A stretch of 48,812 nucleotides of DNA from a virus. The notes beneath the pieces are model-generated. The model was not told where the DNA came from. It ran no database searches and saw only the letters and a program-made list of their open reading frames with translations. Of the stretch, positions 1 through 6,904 are shown in pieces; position 1 is the stretch's first letter, and each line of letters opens with the position of its first letter. Location of the stretch: IMG/VR virus record IMGVR_UViG_3300007542_000002, positions 1-48,812 of that record; one strand, written 5' to 3'. The position numbers and the translations under genes are program-made.

Positions 1-123
1 CGTGTCCAAGACGCAGTTCGTCCATGGCTTCCACATGGCCGGCATCGGCTACGAGTGGAACCTGGAGGAAATCTCTGTGGCTTCGCTCGAAGGCATCAAC
101 ATGAGCGACGCCAAGGCCCGCGC
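1..123. repeat. Terminal direct repeat, copy 1 (same as 48690-48812)
   Basis: Bases 1-123 match 48690-48812 exactly. Both copies lie inside the major capsid gene, and joining them restores one open frame. This is what a circular or circularly permuted genome looks like when an assembler reports the overlap. A true terminal redundancy inside a capsid gene is less likely. Confidence 0.97.
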
Positions 124-721
124 CGCCCGCCGCATTGCAGAGCAGATGCTGTGGAACATCGCGATGACGGGCAACACCGAGAAGAACTGGACCGGCCTCA
201 TCAACGACGCCAACGTGACTGCGGCGGATGTTGCCGGGAACGGCACCGGTTCGGCCACCTTCTGGGCGGCCAAGACGCCGGACCAGATTCTGGCCGACAT
301 CAACGGCGGCATCACCGGCATCTACACCGGGACGCAGGAAACCGAGATGGCCAACACGGTCCTGCTGCCGACGGCAATCTTCCAGTACCTCGCCTCGACG
401 CCGCGGTCGTCCACGTCCGACACGACGATCCTCAACTTCCTGCTGGCGAACAACGCCTATACGGCGGAGACGGGCCAGCCGTTGACGGTGCGCGCACTGC
501 GGGCGCTTGCGACGGCCGATCCGGGCGGCGACGGCCGGGCGGTCGTCTATCGCCGCGATCCCGAGGTGCTGCGGTTCCACCTGCCTATGCCGCATCGCTT
601 CCTTCCGCCGTTCCAGAAGTCGTCCATGACGTGGGAAGTCGCCGGCATCCTGCGGACCGGCGGTACCGAGATCCGACTGCCCAAGGCGGTCCGGTATCTC
701 GACGGCATCCTGGATTCCTAA
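2..721 (+). CDS. Major capsid protein, C-terminal part (split by the window edge)
   Basis: This is the continuation of the gene that starts at 48454. Joined through the 123-bp overlap it gives about 318 residues. The protein builds the icosahedral shell. The length, the N-terminal section (with a FYSMDSAGKAEW-like stretch) and the place after a protease/scaffold gene and a cement-like gene fit the DUF2184 (Major_capside) family. The first in-frame codon shown, GTG at 2, is internal and not a start. Head-tail connector genes follow directly, as usual for siphoviruses. Confidence 0.85.
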   Translation: MSKTQFVHGFHMAGIGYEWNLEEISVASLEGINMSDAKARAARRIAEQMLWNIAMTGNTEKNWTGLINDANVTAADVAGNGTGSATFWAAKTPDQILADINGGITGIYTGTQETEMANTVLLPTAIFQYLASTPRSSTSDTTILNFLLANNAYTAETGQPLTVRALRALATADPGGDGRAVVYRRDPEVLRFHLPMPHRFLPPFQKSSMTWEVAGILRTGGTEIRLPKAVRYLDGILDS

Positions 722-755
722 CCCTAACCACCGCGCGGCTAAAGGAGAGATCGAC

Positions 756-1103
756 ATGGCCTACACGGTCAAGAACATCGCGCCGGGGCCGCGCGGCATC
801 CACACCCCGACCGGGCTCAAACTGCTGGAGCCCGGCGAGGTGCGGGACGACATCGATCTGTCGGAGGGCGAGTATCGCAATGCCCTCACGACGGGGCATT
901 TCGAGATCAGCGGCGGGGAGGCGTCCAAGGCGCCCGGCGGCCGCGACGAAGCCATCCGCGAGACCATCGCGGCTCTCGGCAAGGACGACTTTACGAGCGC
1001 CGGGAAGCCGCAGGTGGACGCCATCAATACGCTGCTCGGCGACGAGTTCGAGCATGTGACCGCTGCAGAGCGCGACGCGGTCTGGGACGAGATGCAGGCC
1101 TGA
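756..1103 (+). CDS. Small structural protein next to the major capsid gene
   Basis: A 115-residue protein with an aaaggaga ribosome site 8 bases before the ATG. The N-terminal half is rich in Gly and Pro. The C-terminal helix (INTLLG...VTAAERDAVWDEM, about residues 85-113) resembles the end of small Mu-like head proteins, in which a similar AAERD.AW motif closes the chain. It sits between capsid and connector genes, so a role in the head or at the head-tail joint is likely. The exact function is not known. Confidence 0.7.
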   Translation: MAYTVKNIAPGPRGIHTPTGLKLLEPGEVRDDIDLSEGEYRNALTTGHFEISGGEASKAPGGRDEAIRETIAALGKDDFTSAGKPQVDAINTLLGDEFEHVTAAERDAVWDEMQA

Positions 1104-1106
1104 CCG

Positions 1107-1586
1107 ATGGCGGGCTATGGCGACGACACCGAATTCGCGGCGTGGCTGACGGCGAGGGGCTATACCCTTCCCGATAGCGCGCCGGATGCGGCCGTGCTGC
1201 GCGAGCGCGGATCGGTCTACATCGACGGCACCTACGCCGAACGGTGGCCGGGCACTCCGACGGGCGGCATCGACCAGGAGCGGGCATGGCCGCGCACCGG
1301 AGCGACCGATGTCTACGGCAACGCGATCGCCAGCAATGCCGTCCCGACGCGCGTCGAGCACGCCTCATACGAGGCGGCATGGATCGAGGCCGGCAAGCCG
1401 GGCTCGCTCGGCCGCACCTATACCGCGGCGCAGGACAAGGTTCTGACGCAGGTGGACAAGATCAAGTGGGAGGTAGTCGGCGACGCTTCGGGCAAGGGCG
1501 CCAATGTGCCGGTCTCCACGGTCATCGAGGGCCTGCTGTGGCCGCTGCTGACCTCGCGCATCTGGTCAACCGTGCTGGCGGTCTGA
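1107..1586 (+). CDS. Head-tail connector of the DnaT-like family
   Basis: A 159-residue protein starting three bases after the previous stop. The TYAERWPGTPTGG region (about 37-50), the repeated Trp residues and the VDKIKWEV stretch (about 113-120) match phage proteins labelled putative DnaT-like ssDNA-binding protein. In siphovirus late operons these are better explained as head-completion adaptor proteins, because they always lie between capsid and tail genes. I therefore infer a connector role, not replication. It is followed at 1588 by the next connector gene. Confidence 0.65.
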   Translation: MAGYGDDTEFAAWLTARGYTLPDSAPDAAVLRERGSVYIDGTYAERWPGTPTGGIDQERAWPRTGATDVYGNAIASNAVPTRVEHASYEAAWIEAGKPGSLGRTYTAAQDKVLTQVDKIKWEVVGDASGKGANVPVSTVIEGLLWPLLTSRIWSTVLAV

Positions 1587-1587
1587 C

Positions 1588-1989
1588 ATGAGCGAGGACT
1601 GGTCCGCCGTCGCCGCAGAGGTCGCGGAGGCAATCGCGTCGGTGGGCGACGTGTCGCAGCCGCAGGGCTGCCCGGCCACGCTCCGCAAGATGACGGCCGG
1701 CGGCGGCGACCCCTGGAATCCCGGCGATCCGACGCCGACCGATACGACGCTGCGGGTGGTGGAGACCATCAACCAGAAGCGCGACCGCGACGGGGCGCTC
1801 ATCGGAGAGCCGCGCCGCACGCTGCTGGTGGCGGTGTCCGGGGTGGTGCCGAGCGATGACGACACCATCGCCGTTGGCATCGAGGCGGCCGACGTGGCGA
1901 GCGATACGGTATTCGAGAACATCATCGAGGTGCGGCCCCTGAGCCCGGCGGGGGTGGATCTGCTCTACGAAATTGACCTCGCAATCTGA
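1588..1989 (+). CDS. Probable head closure protein
   Basis: A 133-residue protein beginning one base after the previous stop and ending in TGATG with the next gene. Composition is beta-rich, with a GCPATLRKMT segment and a VSGVVPSDDDTIAVG segment. Size, position after the DnaT-like adaptor and overlap with the Mu F-like gene suggest the stopper or head closure ring. No diagnostic motif is visible, so the role rests on gene order. Confidence 0.6.
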   Translation: MSEDWSAVAAEVAEAIASVGDVSQPQGCPATLRKMTAGGGDPWNPGDPTPTDTTLRVVETINQKRDRDGALIGEPRRTLLVAVSGVVPSDDDTIAVGIEAADVASDTVFENIIEVRPLSPAGVDLLYEIDLAI

Positions 1990-3041
1990 TGCCGCGCAAG
2001 ACCGACCAGCAGCTTCTCGACGAACTTCTGGCGCAGTACGAGGGGACCATCCGGCAGGCCTTCCTTGAGGCCATCGAGCAGATCAAGTCGGACATCGTCC
2101 TGCGCATCATCATCGAGTTCCTGGAGCGGGGCGACGTGTTCGGCGCGGTCGACGCCATGCAGATCGAAGCGGGCAGCTTCCCCGGCCTGGAGCGGGCGTT
2201 CCAGCAGGCGTATTTTGGCGGCGGGCAGGCGACGGTCGACAACTTCCCGCTGGTGAAGGGGCCGGACGGCAACCGGGTCGTGTTCCGCTTCGGCGTGCGC
2301 AACCCGGCTGGCGAGGCGTTCCTGCGGGAGCATTCGTCCACCATGGTGACGCGCATTGCGGAGGATCAGCGCGAGGCCATCCGGCAGCACCTCACGACGG
2401 GGCTGGAGGCGGGCCGCAACCCGCGCCAGACGGCTCTCGACGTGGTCGGCAGGGTGAACCGTGCCACCAACCGCAGAGAGGGCGGGATAATCGGCCTCAC
2501 GGCGCCCCAGGAGCGCTATGTGACGGCCGCGCGGGCCGAACTGCTATCCACGGACCCCAAGGACCTTACTGCTTATCTGGAGCGATCCAGGCGCGATAAG
2601 CGGTTCGACCGGACGGTGCGGAAGGCGATCAAGGAGGGTAAGTCGGTCGACGCCGCGATGGTCGACAAGATAGTCGGCCGCTACTCGGATCGGCTGCTTG
2701 ACCTGCGCGGCGAGATGCTGGCGCGGACGGAAACGCTCACGGCGCTCAACAAGGCCCGCGACGACGCGATCCGGCAGCAGATCGCCGAGGGCAAGATCGA
2801 CGCGCAGGATATTCAGAAGATCTGGCGCAGCGCCCACGACGCGCGGGTGCGCCTGACGCATGCGGTCCTGGACGGGAAGACGGCGCCGATGGACGGCGTG
2901 TTTCACAGCCCATCGGGCGCGGTTCTGATGCATCCCGGTGACCCGAAGGCGCCGGCATTGGAGACGGTCGGCTGTAGATGTGTATTGGAATACCGCGTAG
3001 ATTGGATCGGCGCGCTGGCGCGTAAGCAGAGAGCGGCGTAA
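1989..3041 (+). CDS. Minor head protein, SPP1 gp7 / Mu F-like
   Basis: A 350-residue protein. Its first ~160 residues are helical. The C-terminal section from about 235 has the family pattern: ARTETLTALNKAR, then a WRSAHDARVR.TH segment, a short HPSG-like loop region and the CRC pair in ETVGCRCVLEYRV (about 325-337). This fits the phage Mu protein F-like domain (PF04233), a minor capsid protein needed early in head assembly and bound near the portal. Its start ATG shares a base with the previous stop. It lies far from the portal gene here, with capsid genes between. Confidence 0.85.
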   Translation: MPRKTDQQLLDELLAQYEGTIRQAFLEAIEQIKSDIVLRIIIEFLERGDVFGAVDAMQIEAGSFPGLERAFQQAYFGGGQATVDNFPLVKGPDGNRVVFRFGVRNPAGEAFLREHSSTMVTRIAEDQREAIRQHLTTGLEAGRNPRQTALDVVGRVNRATNRREGGIIGLTAPQERYVTAARAELLSTDPKDLTAYLERSRRDKRFDRTVRKAIKEGKSVDAAMVDKIVGRYSDRLLDLRGEMLARTETLTALNKARDDAIRQQIAEGKIDAQDIQKIWRSAHDARVRLTHAVLDGKTAPMDGVFHSPSGAVLMHPGDPKAPALETVGCRCVLEYRVDWIGALARKQRAA

Positions 3042-3110
3042 AATAGACGGGCCGATGCGGTGGTGGAACACCGGCACCGGCCCTGACCAACACGACGATG
3101 GAGCGTCGAT

Positions 3111-3845
3111 ATGGCTACCACCCGTATATGCGGGATCCCCGACTGCGGCAAGCCAGTGCTGGCTCGGGCGCTGTGCGCGATGCATTACCAGAGAGCGAGG
3201 GCGGCCCAAAAGAAGGGTGGTCCGCCGCTGCCCGACAAGGCGGTTCGGGAGTGCGTGCGGAAGCCTTTTCGAGCGTGTGCGGCTGACGGGTGCGAGCGCG
3301 CGTCTATCTCGCGAGGGTATTGCCAGAAGCATTACGTCCGCTGGAAAAAGCGCGGAGACGCCTCTGACGAGGCGCTGCACCCCCGCCATCGGCATGTTCA
3401 GAAGTGGATGGACGCTCACAAGGACTATAGAGGCGAGGATTGCCTACGATGGCCGTTTCATGTTGGCGACCATGGGCGCGGGGTAACCACCCTGAACGGT
3501 TCCAACATAAGCGCACCCCGCGCGATGTGCATCCTGGCGCACGGTGAGCCACCCACACCGGCGCATCAGGCCTCGCACTCTTGTGGCAAGGGCCACGAGG
3601 GATGCGTCAGCCCGCGGCATCTGCGCTGGGCGACCGCAAGCGAGAACGAGGCTGATAAGATCGATCACGGCACGGTTCGCAGGGGCTCGAGCATCAACAC
3701 CGCGAAGCTGACCGAGGCGGACGTGAGGCAGATCAGGGAGCTATACGACAGTGTCGGGCGGGCTGCGCTGGCGAGGCGCTATGGCATCCTGCCAACGACA
3801 GTGTGGCAGGTAGCGACCCGCCGCTCATGGGCGTGGCTCGCCTGA
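3111..3845 (+). CDS. HNH endonuclease with two N-terminal zinc repeats and a C-terminal HTH
   Basis: A 244-residue free-standing endonuclease inserted among connector genes. Two similar zinc-binding repeats come first: Cys7, Cys12, Cys22, His25 and Cys56, Cys61, Cys71, His74, each ending in C..HY.R. An HNH core follows at about 152-183 (HQASHSC, then GC.SPRHLRWATASENEAD), as in phage homing endonucleases of the HNH_3 type. The last 45 residues (KLTEADVRQIRELY to TVWQVATRRSW) form a likely helix-turn-helix for site recognition. GGAG lies 7 bases before the ATG. The stop overlaps the next start (TGATG), so the insertion left the neck gene intact. Confidence 0.85.
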   Translation: MATTRICGIPDCGKPVLARALCAMHYQRARAAQKKGGPPLPDKAVRECVRKPFRACAADGCERASISRGYCQKHYVRWKKRGDASDEALHPRHRHVQKWMDAHKDYRGEDCLRWPFHVGDHGRGVTTLNGSNISAPRAMCILAHGEPPTPAHQASHSCGKGHEGCVSPRHLRWATASENEADKIDHGTVRRGSSINTAKLTEADVRQIRELYDSVGRAALARRYGILPTTVWQVATRRSWAWLA

Positions 3846-4288
3846 TGGACGGCTTCGCCGCTACCGTGGGGGAATGGGCGGAGGACGTGAAGGGCGCCAT
3901 CGAGGCGATCTGGCGGGAGAGCATCCAGGCGGTCGAGGCTGAGGCGCAGAAGCCGCGCGGGGCAGGCGGTCGGATGAGGATCAAGACCGGCTTCCTCCGC
4001 GCCTCGCTGATGGCGTCCACGTCGATGATGCCGCCGATCTCGCCTACGTCGAAGCCTGTGGACGGCCAGACGTACGCCTACACCGGTCAAGAGGTCTCGG
4101 CGGTCATCAACGGGGCCAAGCTGGGGCAGACGATATTCATGGGCTACACGGCGGCCTACGCAGCGCATCGCGAGTATGGCGCCCGCGGGCAGCCGCCGGA
4201 TGCCTTCGTGCGGACGGCCGCGCAGAAGTGGCCCCAGATCGTTGCGGCGAAGGAAGCCGAACTCAAGGGCCGTCTGGGTCTCGCATAG
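3845..4288 (+). CDS. Neck / tail completion protein, HK97 gp10-like
   Basis: A 147-residue protein. I chose the ATG at 3845, which overlaps the HNH stop as TGATG; longer upstream starts (GTG 3803, ATG 3827) lie inside the HNH gene. The RIKTGFLRASL segment (about 44-54), a YTGQEV... strand and AAYAAHREYGARGQPPDAFVRTAAQKW (broken by loops, about 100-125) follow the HK97 gp10-like pattern of tail completion proteins, which join tail terminator and head. Confidence 0.75.
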   Translation: MDGFAATVGEWAEDVKGAIEAIWRESIQAVEAEAQKPRGAGGRMRIKTGFLRASLMASTSMMPPISPTSKPVDGQTYAYTGQEVSAVINGAKLGQTIFMGYTAAYAAHREYGARGQPPDAFVRTAAQKWPQIVAAKEAELKGRLGLA

Positions 4289-4478
4289 TCGGGAGGCGGT
4301 CGGCGTTCTGCTCACCCGCCATGAGCAAGCCTAGCTGGAGCAGTCGCAGAGCCCGCCGTGCAGCCTTCAGGGCCGTGTCGGCGCGCACCGTCTCGCCGTC
4401 GGCATTGCCGAGCGCGAGCCACGCCGCATGCAAGAGATCGTAGGCCTCGTCATCGGTGAGGCGCCTGGGGCCGGTCAT
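4263..4478 (-). CDS. Possible small opposite-strand protein
   Basis: A 71-residue frame fills the only 210-base gap in the connector module. The predicted product is helical and acidic-to-basic balanced (DDEAYDLLHAAWLALG, then RADTALKAARRALRLL), unlike a random shadow. However, no ribosome site precedes the ATG, and its end overlaps the neck gene by 26 bases on the other strand. It could be an opposite-strand moron or simply a chance frame. Confidence 0.35.
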   Translation of the reverse strand: MTGPRRLTDDEAYDLLHAAWLALGNADGETVRADTALKAARRALRLLQLGLLMAGEQNADRLPTMRDPDGP

Positions 4479-4498
4479 CGGGACGGGAGACTAGCCGA

Positions 4499-4933
4499 GT
4501 GGCAAATGCCGTGGAAGCGAAGATCATGGAGGCGCTGTTCACGCGACTGTCCACGGTCGACCTTGATCCCTTGATCCCCGACCTGACAGATCGGATTGCG
4601 TGGCCCGAGCGAAATTTCACGGCGCCGGCAGACGGGAAGTATCTCGAAGGAGTCTTCATTCCCAACGGCAATGAGCGCCAGCACATCAACTCGGACGGGG
4701 CGCACCGCTTCATCGGCCTCTTGCAGGTGTCAGTGCATTGGCCGTCCGGCGTCGGTGCCGTGGCCCCAACGAGGGTCGCATGCGCCGTGGCAGATCACTT
4801 CCCGGCCGATCTGATCCTGGTCGAGGAAGACGTTGCGGTGCGGATCACGAAGCGCCCCGACGTTGCAGAGAGCATGACACAGCCCACCGGCCCAATGGTG
4901 CCGGTGACCATCGACTACGAGGTCTACGACTAG
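4499..4933 (+). CDS. Tail terminator protein (DUF4128-like)
   Basis: A 144-residue protein that starts with GTG, preceded by GGGAG about 9 bases upstream. The opening VEAKIMEALFTRL helix, the GKYLEGVFIPN segment, and the LLQVSVHWPSGVGA strand with the later AVADHFPADL helix match DUF4128 proteins, which cap the tail tube and set its end. The final residues IDYEVYD are typical. Gene order (connector, terminator, tube) agrees. An intrinsic terminator hairpin follows at 4968. Confidence 0.75.
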   Translation: MANAVEAKIMEALFTRLSTVDLDPLIPDLTDRIAWPERNFTAPADGKYLEGVFIPNGNERQHINSDGAHRFIGLLQVSVHWPSGVGAVAPTRVACAVADHFPADLILVEEDVAVRITKRPDVAESMTQPTGPMVPVTIDYEVYD

Positions 4934-4967
4934 CCCACCGCCCTCCCGCACAAGCTGTCTAATCACT

Positions 4968-4991
4968 GGCGTCCTTCGGGGCGCCTTTTTT
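4968..4991 (+). terminator. UUCG-tetraloop intrinsic terminator before the tail tube gene
   Basis: A 7-bp stem GGCGTCC / GGGCGCC (one G-T pair) closes a TTCG tetraloop and is followed by six Ts. This is a strong rho-independent shape. It lies in the middle of the late operon, so it should attenuate readthrough or require antitermination. Confidence 0.75.
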
Positions 4992-5008
4992 CATGAAAGG
5001 TGCCCGAA

Positions 5009-5506
5009 ATGGCCAAGATGTACCCCGTCGCGGGCTGCAAGTTCTTCATCGGCAATGCCGCGATTGCTGACCAGGATGACGCATTCGACGCCGCCGACTT
5101 CACGTCCGTTACATGGACCGAGGTCAAAGGTTGGGTGCAGATGGGTGCCGTTGGCGACGCCGCTGCGCTCGTCACGTCGGACCAGATCGGCAGCGCGCGA
5201 ACGAAGAAGGCCAAGGGCACGCGCAACGCCGGCTCGATGGAGAACGTCTTCGACGTGGTCGCCGACGACACCGGCCAGCTCGCGATGATCGCCGCGGAGC
5301 AGACGGACGACAACTACCCGTTCCGCATCACCTACAACGACGCGCCGCTCACCGGTTCGGCCCCCACGCCTTCGGAGAGCCTGTTCATCGGCATCGTCAT
5401 GTCGCAGGCCCGGCAGGGCGGCGGCGCCAACGATCCGCGGCGTCGGAACTTCAACATCGAGATCAACAGCAACATCGTGCCCGTCGCCGCCGCAACCGGC
5501 GCCTAA
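5009..5506 (+). CDS. Major tail (tube) protein
   Basis: A 165-residue protein. The ATG at 5009 is chosen over GTG 5000 because gaaagg lies 8 bases before it. The sequence has the tail-tube pattern: a short N-terminal strand, the TSVTWTEVKGWVQMGAVGD loop and sheet region, an ARTKKAKGTR segment, and later strands NYPFRITYNDAP and SLFIGIVMSQAR. It is followed by the chaperone gene, which is the usual order. High expression is expected; an aaggag site precedes the next gene. Confidence 0.8.
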   Translation: MAKMYPVAGCKFFIGNAAIADQDDAFDAADFTSVTWTEVKGWVQMGAVGDAAALVTSDQIGSARTKKAKGTRNAGSMENVFDVVADDTGQLAMIAAEQTDDNYPFRITYNDAPLTGSAPTPSESLFIGIVMSQARQGGGANDPRRRNFNIEINSNIVPVAAATGA

Positions 5507-5520
5507 GGAGCCTGAGCCAC

Positions 5521-5940
5521 ATGGCTGAACCCAAGAAGACCAGCGATACGGTCGACCTCGCGCAGTTCGACGAGATGCAGAGGCGCCAGGAAGACGGCAT
5601 CGACGTGAAGATCCTCTCGGCGGACGGCCGCAAGCCGCTCGGCTTCACGATCAAGGTTGCCGGGCCGGACAGCGAGCGAGCGATGCAGGCGCGCGAGCAG
5701 ATGGCCGACGAGATGGTCAACGAGGCGGACAACTCCATTGCCGGACTCCGGCAGCGGGCGCAGTACGCCATCAAGTATCTCGGCAAGGTCACGATGGGCT
5801 GGGGGCCTCGCGTCGTCGTCGGCGGCGAGGAACTGGCCTACTCGGAAGAGAACGCGACGAAGCTGTATCAGCGGTTCCCGTTCATCCGTGACCAAGTCGA
5901 CGCAGCGAGCAGCAGCCGCGCCCGTTTTTTGAAGGGCTGA
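5521..5940 (+). CDS. Tail assembly chaperone, short (G) form
   Basis: A 139-residue acidic and helical protein with a strong aaggag site. It sits between tail tube and tape measure and should coat the tape measure during tail assembly, like lambda gpG. The frame ends at TGA 5938 just after a run of six Ts at 5925-5930. That run is the shift point for the longer form. The GADGRKPLGFTIKV-like and VVVGGEELAYSEENATKLY segments are typical of siphovirus chaperones. Confidence 0.8.
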   Translation: MAEPKKTSDTVDLAQFDEMQRRQEDGIDVKILSADGRKPLGFTIKVAGPDSERAMQAREQMADEMVNEADNSIAGLRQRAQYAIKYLGKVTMGWGPRVVVGGEELAYSEENATKLYQRFPFIRDQVDAASSSRARFLKG

Positions 5941-6278
5941 TCGCGGCCCTGCGGAGGGCGGTGGAGGCGCGCCAGGACGGCAGGGCGTCCATCATACCCA
6001 TGGCGGGGGATCGGGCGTGGTCGGTCTTCTGGCGGCTCGACGCGCGCCGCACGGGGAACGGCTACGGGGCCAACGCGATCAGCCCGAGCGAAATCGACGC
6101 CTACGCCCGCATGTACGGTATGCGCCTGCGACGTTGGGAGCTTGACGCGCTCGACGTTATGGAGGCATCCCGGCTTCGTTGGCTGGATCGTATGGCGCGC
6201 CGTGACGAAGACGGCGAGCCGGATGTCGTCGAAGGCCAGCCAGTGACTCCGGCGCTGGTTAAGGCGCTGTTCGGGTAG
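5521..6278 (+). CDS. Tail assembly chaperone, -1 frameshift (GT) form
   Basis: A -1 shift on T TTT TTG (5925-5931) moves ribosomes from codon 137 into an open frame running to TAG 6276-6278, adding about 115 residues for a 252-residue product. The added domain (SPSEIDAYARMYGMRLRRWELDALDVME) matches the second chaperone domain of many siphoviruses, which recruits tail tube subunits. The downstream frame has only a GTG at 5961 with no good ribosome site, which supports expression by frameshifting. The family is well known for this mechanism. Confidence 0.75.
5925..5931 (+). promoter_or_regulatory. Programmed -1 frameshift slippery site
   Basis: The zero-frame codons are CGT TTT TTG, which gives heptamer T TTT TTG of the X XXY YYZ class. 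The zero frame stops seven bases later; the -1 frame is open for 115 codons and encodes a recognisable chaperone domain. Confidence 0.75.
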
Positions 6279-6279
6279 C

Positions 6280-6519
6280 CTACTTCGCCACGCAGTCATA
6301 GACGCGGTTCCTGACGCCTTGTCCGGGCGTTTCGAACCGGAACTTGGCGATCTTGCCGTATTGCCCGCACGCATATTGCGCCTGCGGTTCGACCTTATCG
6401 GGGTCGTCCAGCACGATGTCCTGTTCAATCGTCACGGAATCCGGACCGGCGGCGGCTATCGGTGGCGTACGCACACAGCCGGCAATCAGGGCGGCGGCGA
6501 TTAGGCAATAAAGGCGCAT
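6280..6519 (-). CDS. Small lipoprotein, opposite strand (moron)
   Basis: A 79-residue protein. The ATG at 6519 has GGAGG 7 bases upstream. It opens with a lipoprotein signal, MRLYCLIAAALIAGC, with the lipobox LIAGC at residues 12-16, so mature Cys16 should be lipidated. The mature part is short, with Cys residues at ACGQYG and YDCVAK that could form a disulfide. It lies on the strand opposite the tail genes, one base after the chaperone stop, and pairs with 6561-6866. A host-surface or superinfection role is plausible but not shown. Confidence 0.75.
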   Translation of the reverse strand: MRLYCLIAAALIAGCVRTPPIAAAGPDSVTIEQDIVLDDPDKVEPQAQYACGQYGKIAKFRFETPGQGVRNRVYDCVAK

Positions 6520-6560
6520 CCTTAGGCCTCCGTTCGTGGGGATCAATCAAGCGTCAGCAT

Positions 6561-6866
6561 CTATTGCGGCGTCAAGAGGTCACGGCAGAGCCGAGGGCCG
6601 GGACTTGTGGTGCCCTGATCCTGTCGCTCGACGGCGGCGATCATCTCTGCCGCTGTCGGCGACGTGACGCCGGCATCGGCGAGGATCTTGGGGACATCGG
6701 CCTTTGCCCTCGCATACGGCTTCGCGTCGTTGATCGCCGGGGCGCAGTGGTAGGCGACGGTGAGGCGCCAGCCGGCAAGGTTCACCGCGGCCTGCTGTTC
6801 GGCCGTCAGTGCATTTGCGGCAGTCGCCAAGCCGCACAGCGTCGCCGCCAAAATCATCGCCTTCAT
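6561..6866 (-). CDS. Small exported protein, opposite strand (moron)
   Basis: A 101-residue protein with a signal peptide (MKAMILAATLCGLATAANA, cleavage near residue 19). The mature part is helical, with Cys in AYHCAP and RLCRDLL that may pair. It is the first gene of a two-gene leftward unit, 41 bases before the lipoprotein gene. The unit interrupts the rightward tail operon, which is typical of moron genes expressed in lysogens. I recognise no family. Confidence 0.7.
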   Translation of the reverse strand: MKAMILAATLCGLATAANALTAEQQAAVNLAGWRLTVAYHCAPAINDAKPYARAKADVPKILADAGVTSPTAAEMIAAVERQDQGTTSPGPRLCRDLLTPQ

Positions 6867-6904
6867 CCCCGATCCCTATCCCGCAACTACGAGGCGCAGC
6901 AGAT

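Noticed and set aside
55-1059. Long 334-residue frame overlapping the capsid gene
   Set aside because: Its product is extremely rich in Arg, Gly and His, as GC-rich shadow frames are, and it runs through three well-supported genes.
2544-3419. Leftward 291-residue frame across the minor head and HNH genes
   Set aside because: It is antisense to two genes with clear family motifs and has Arg-rich, unfolded composition.
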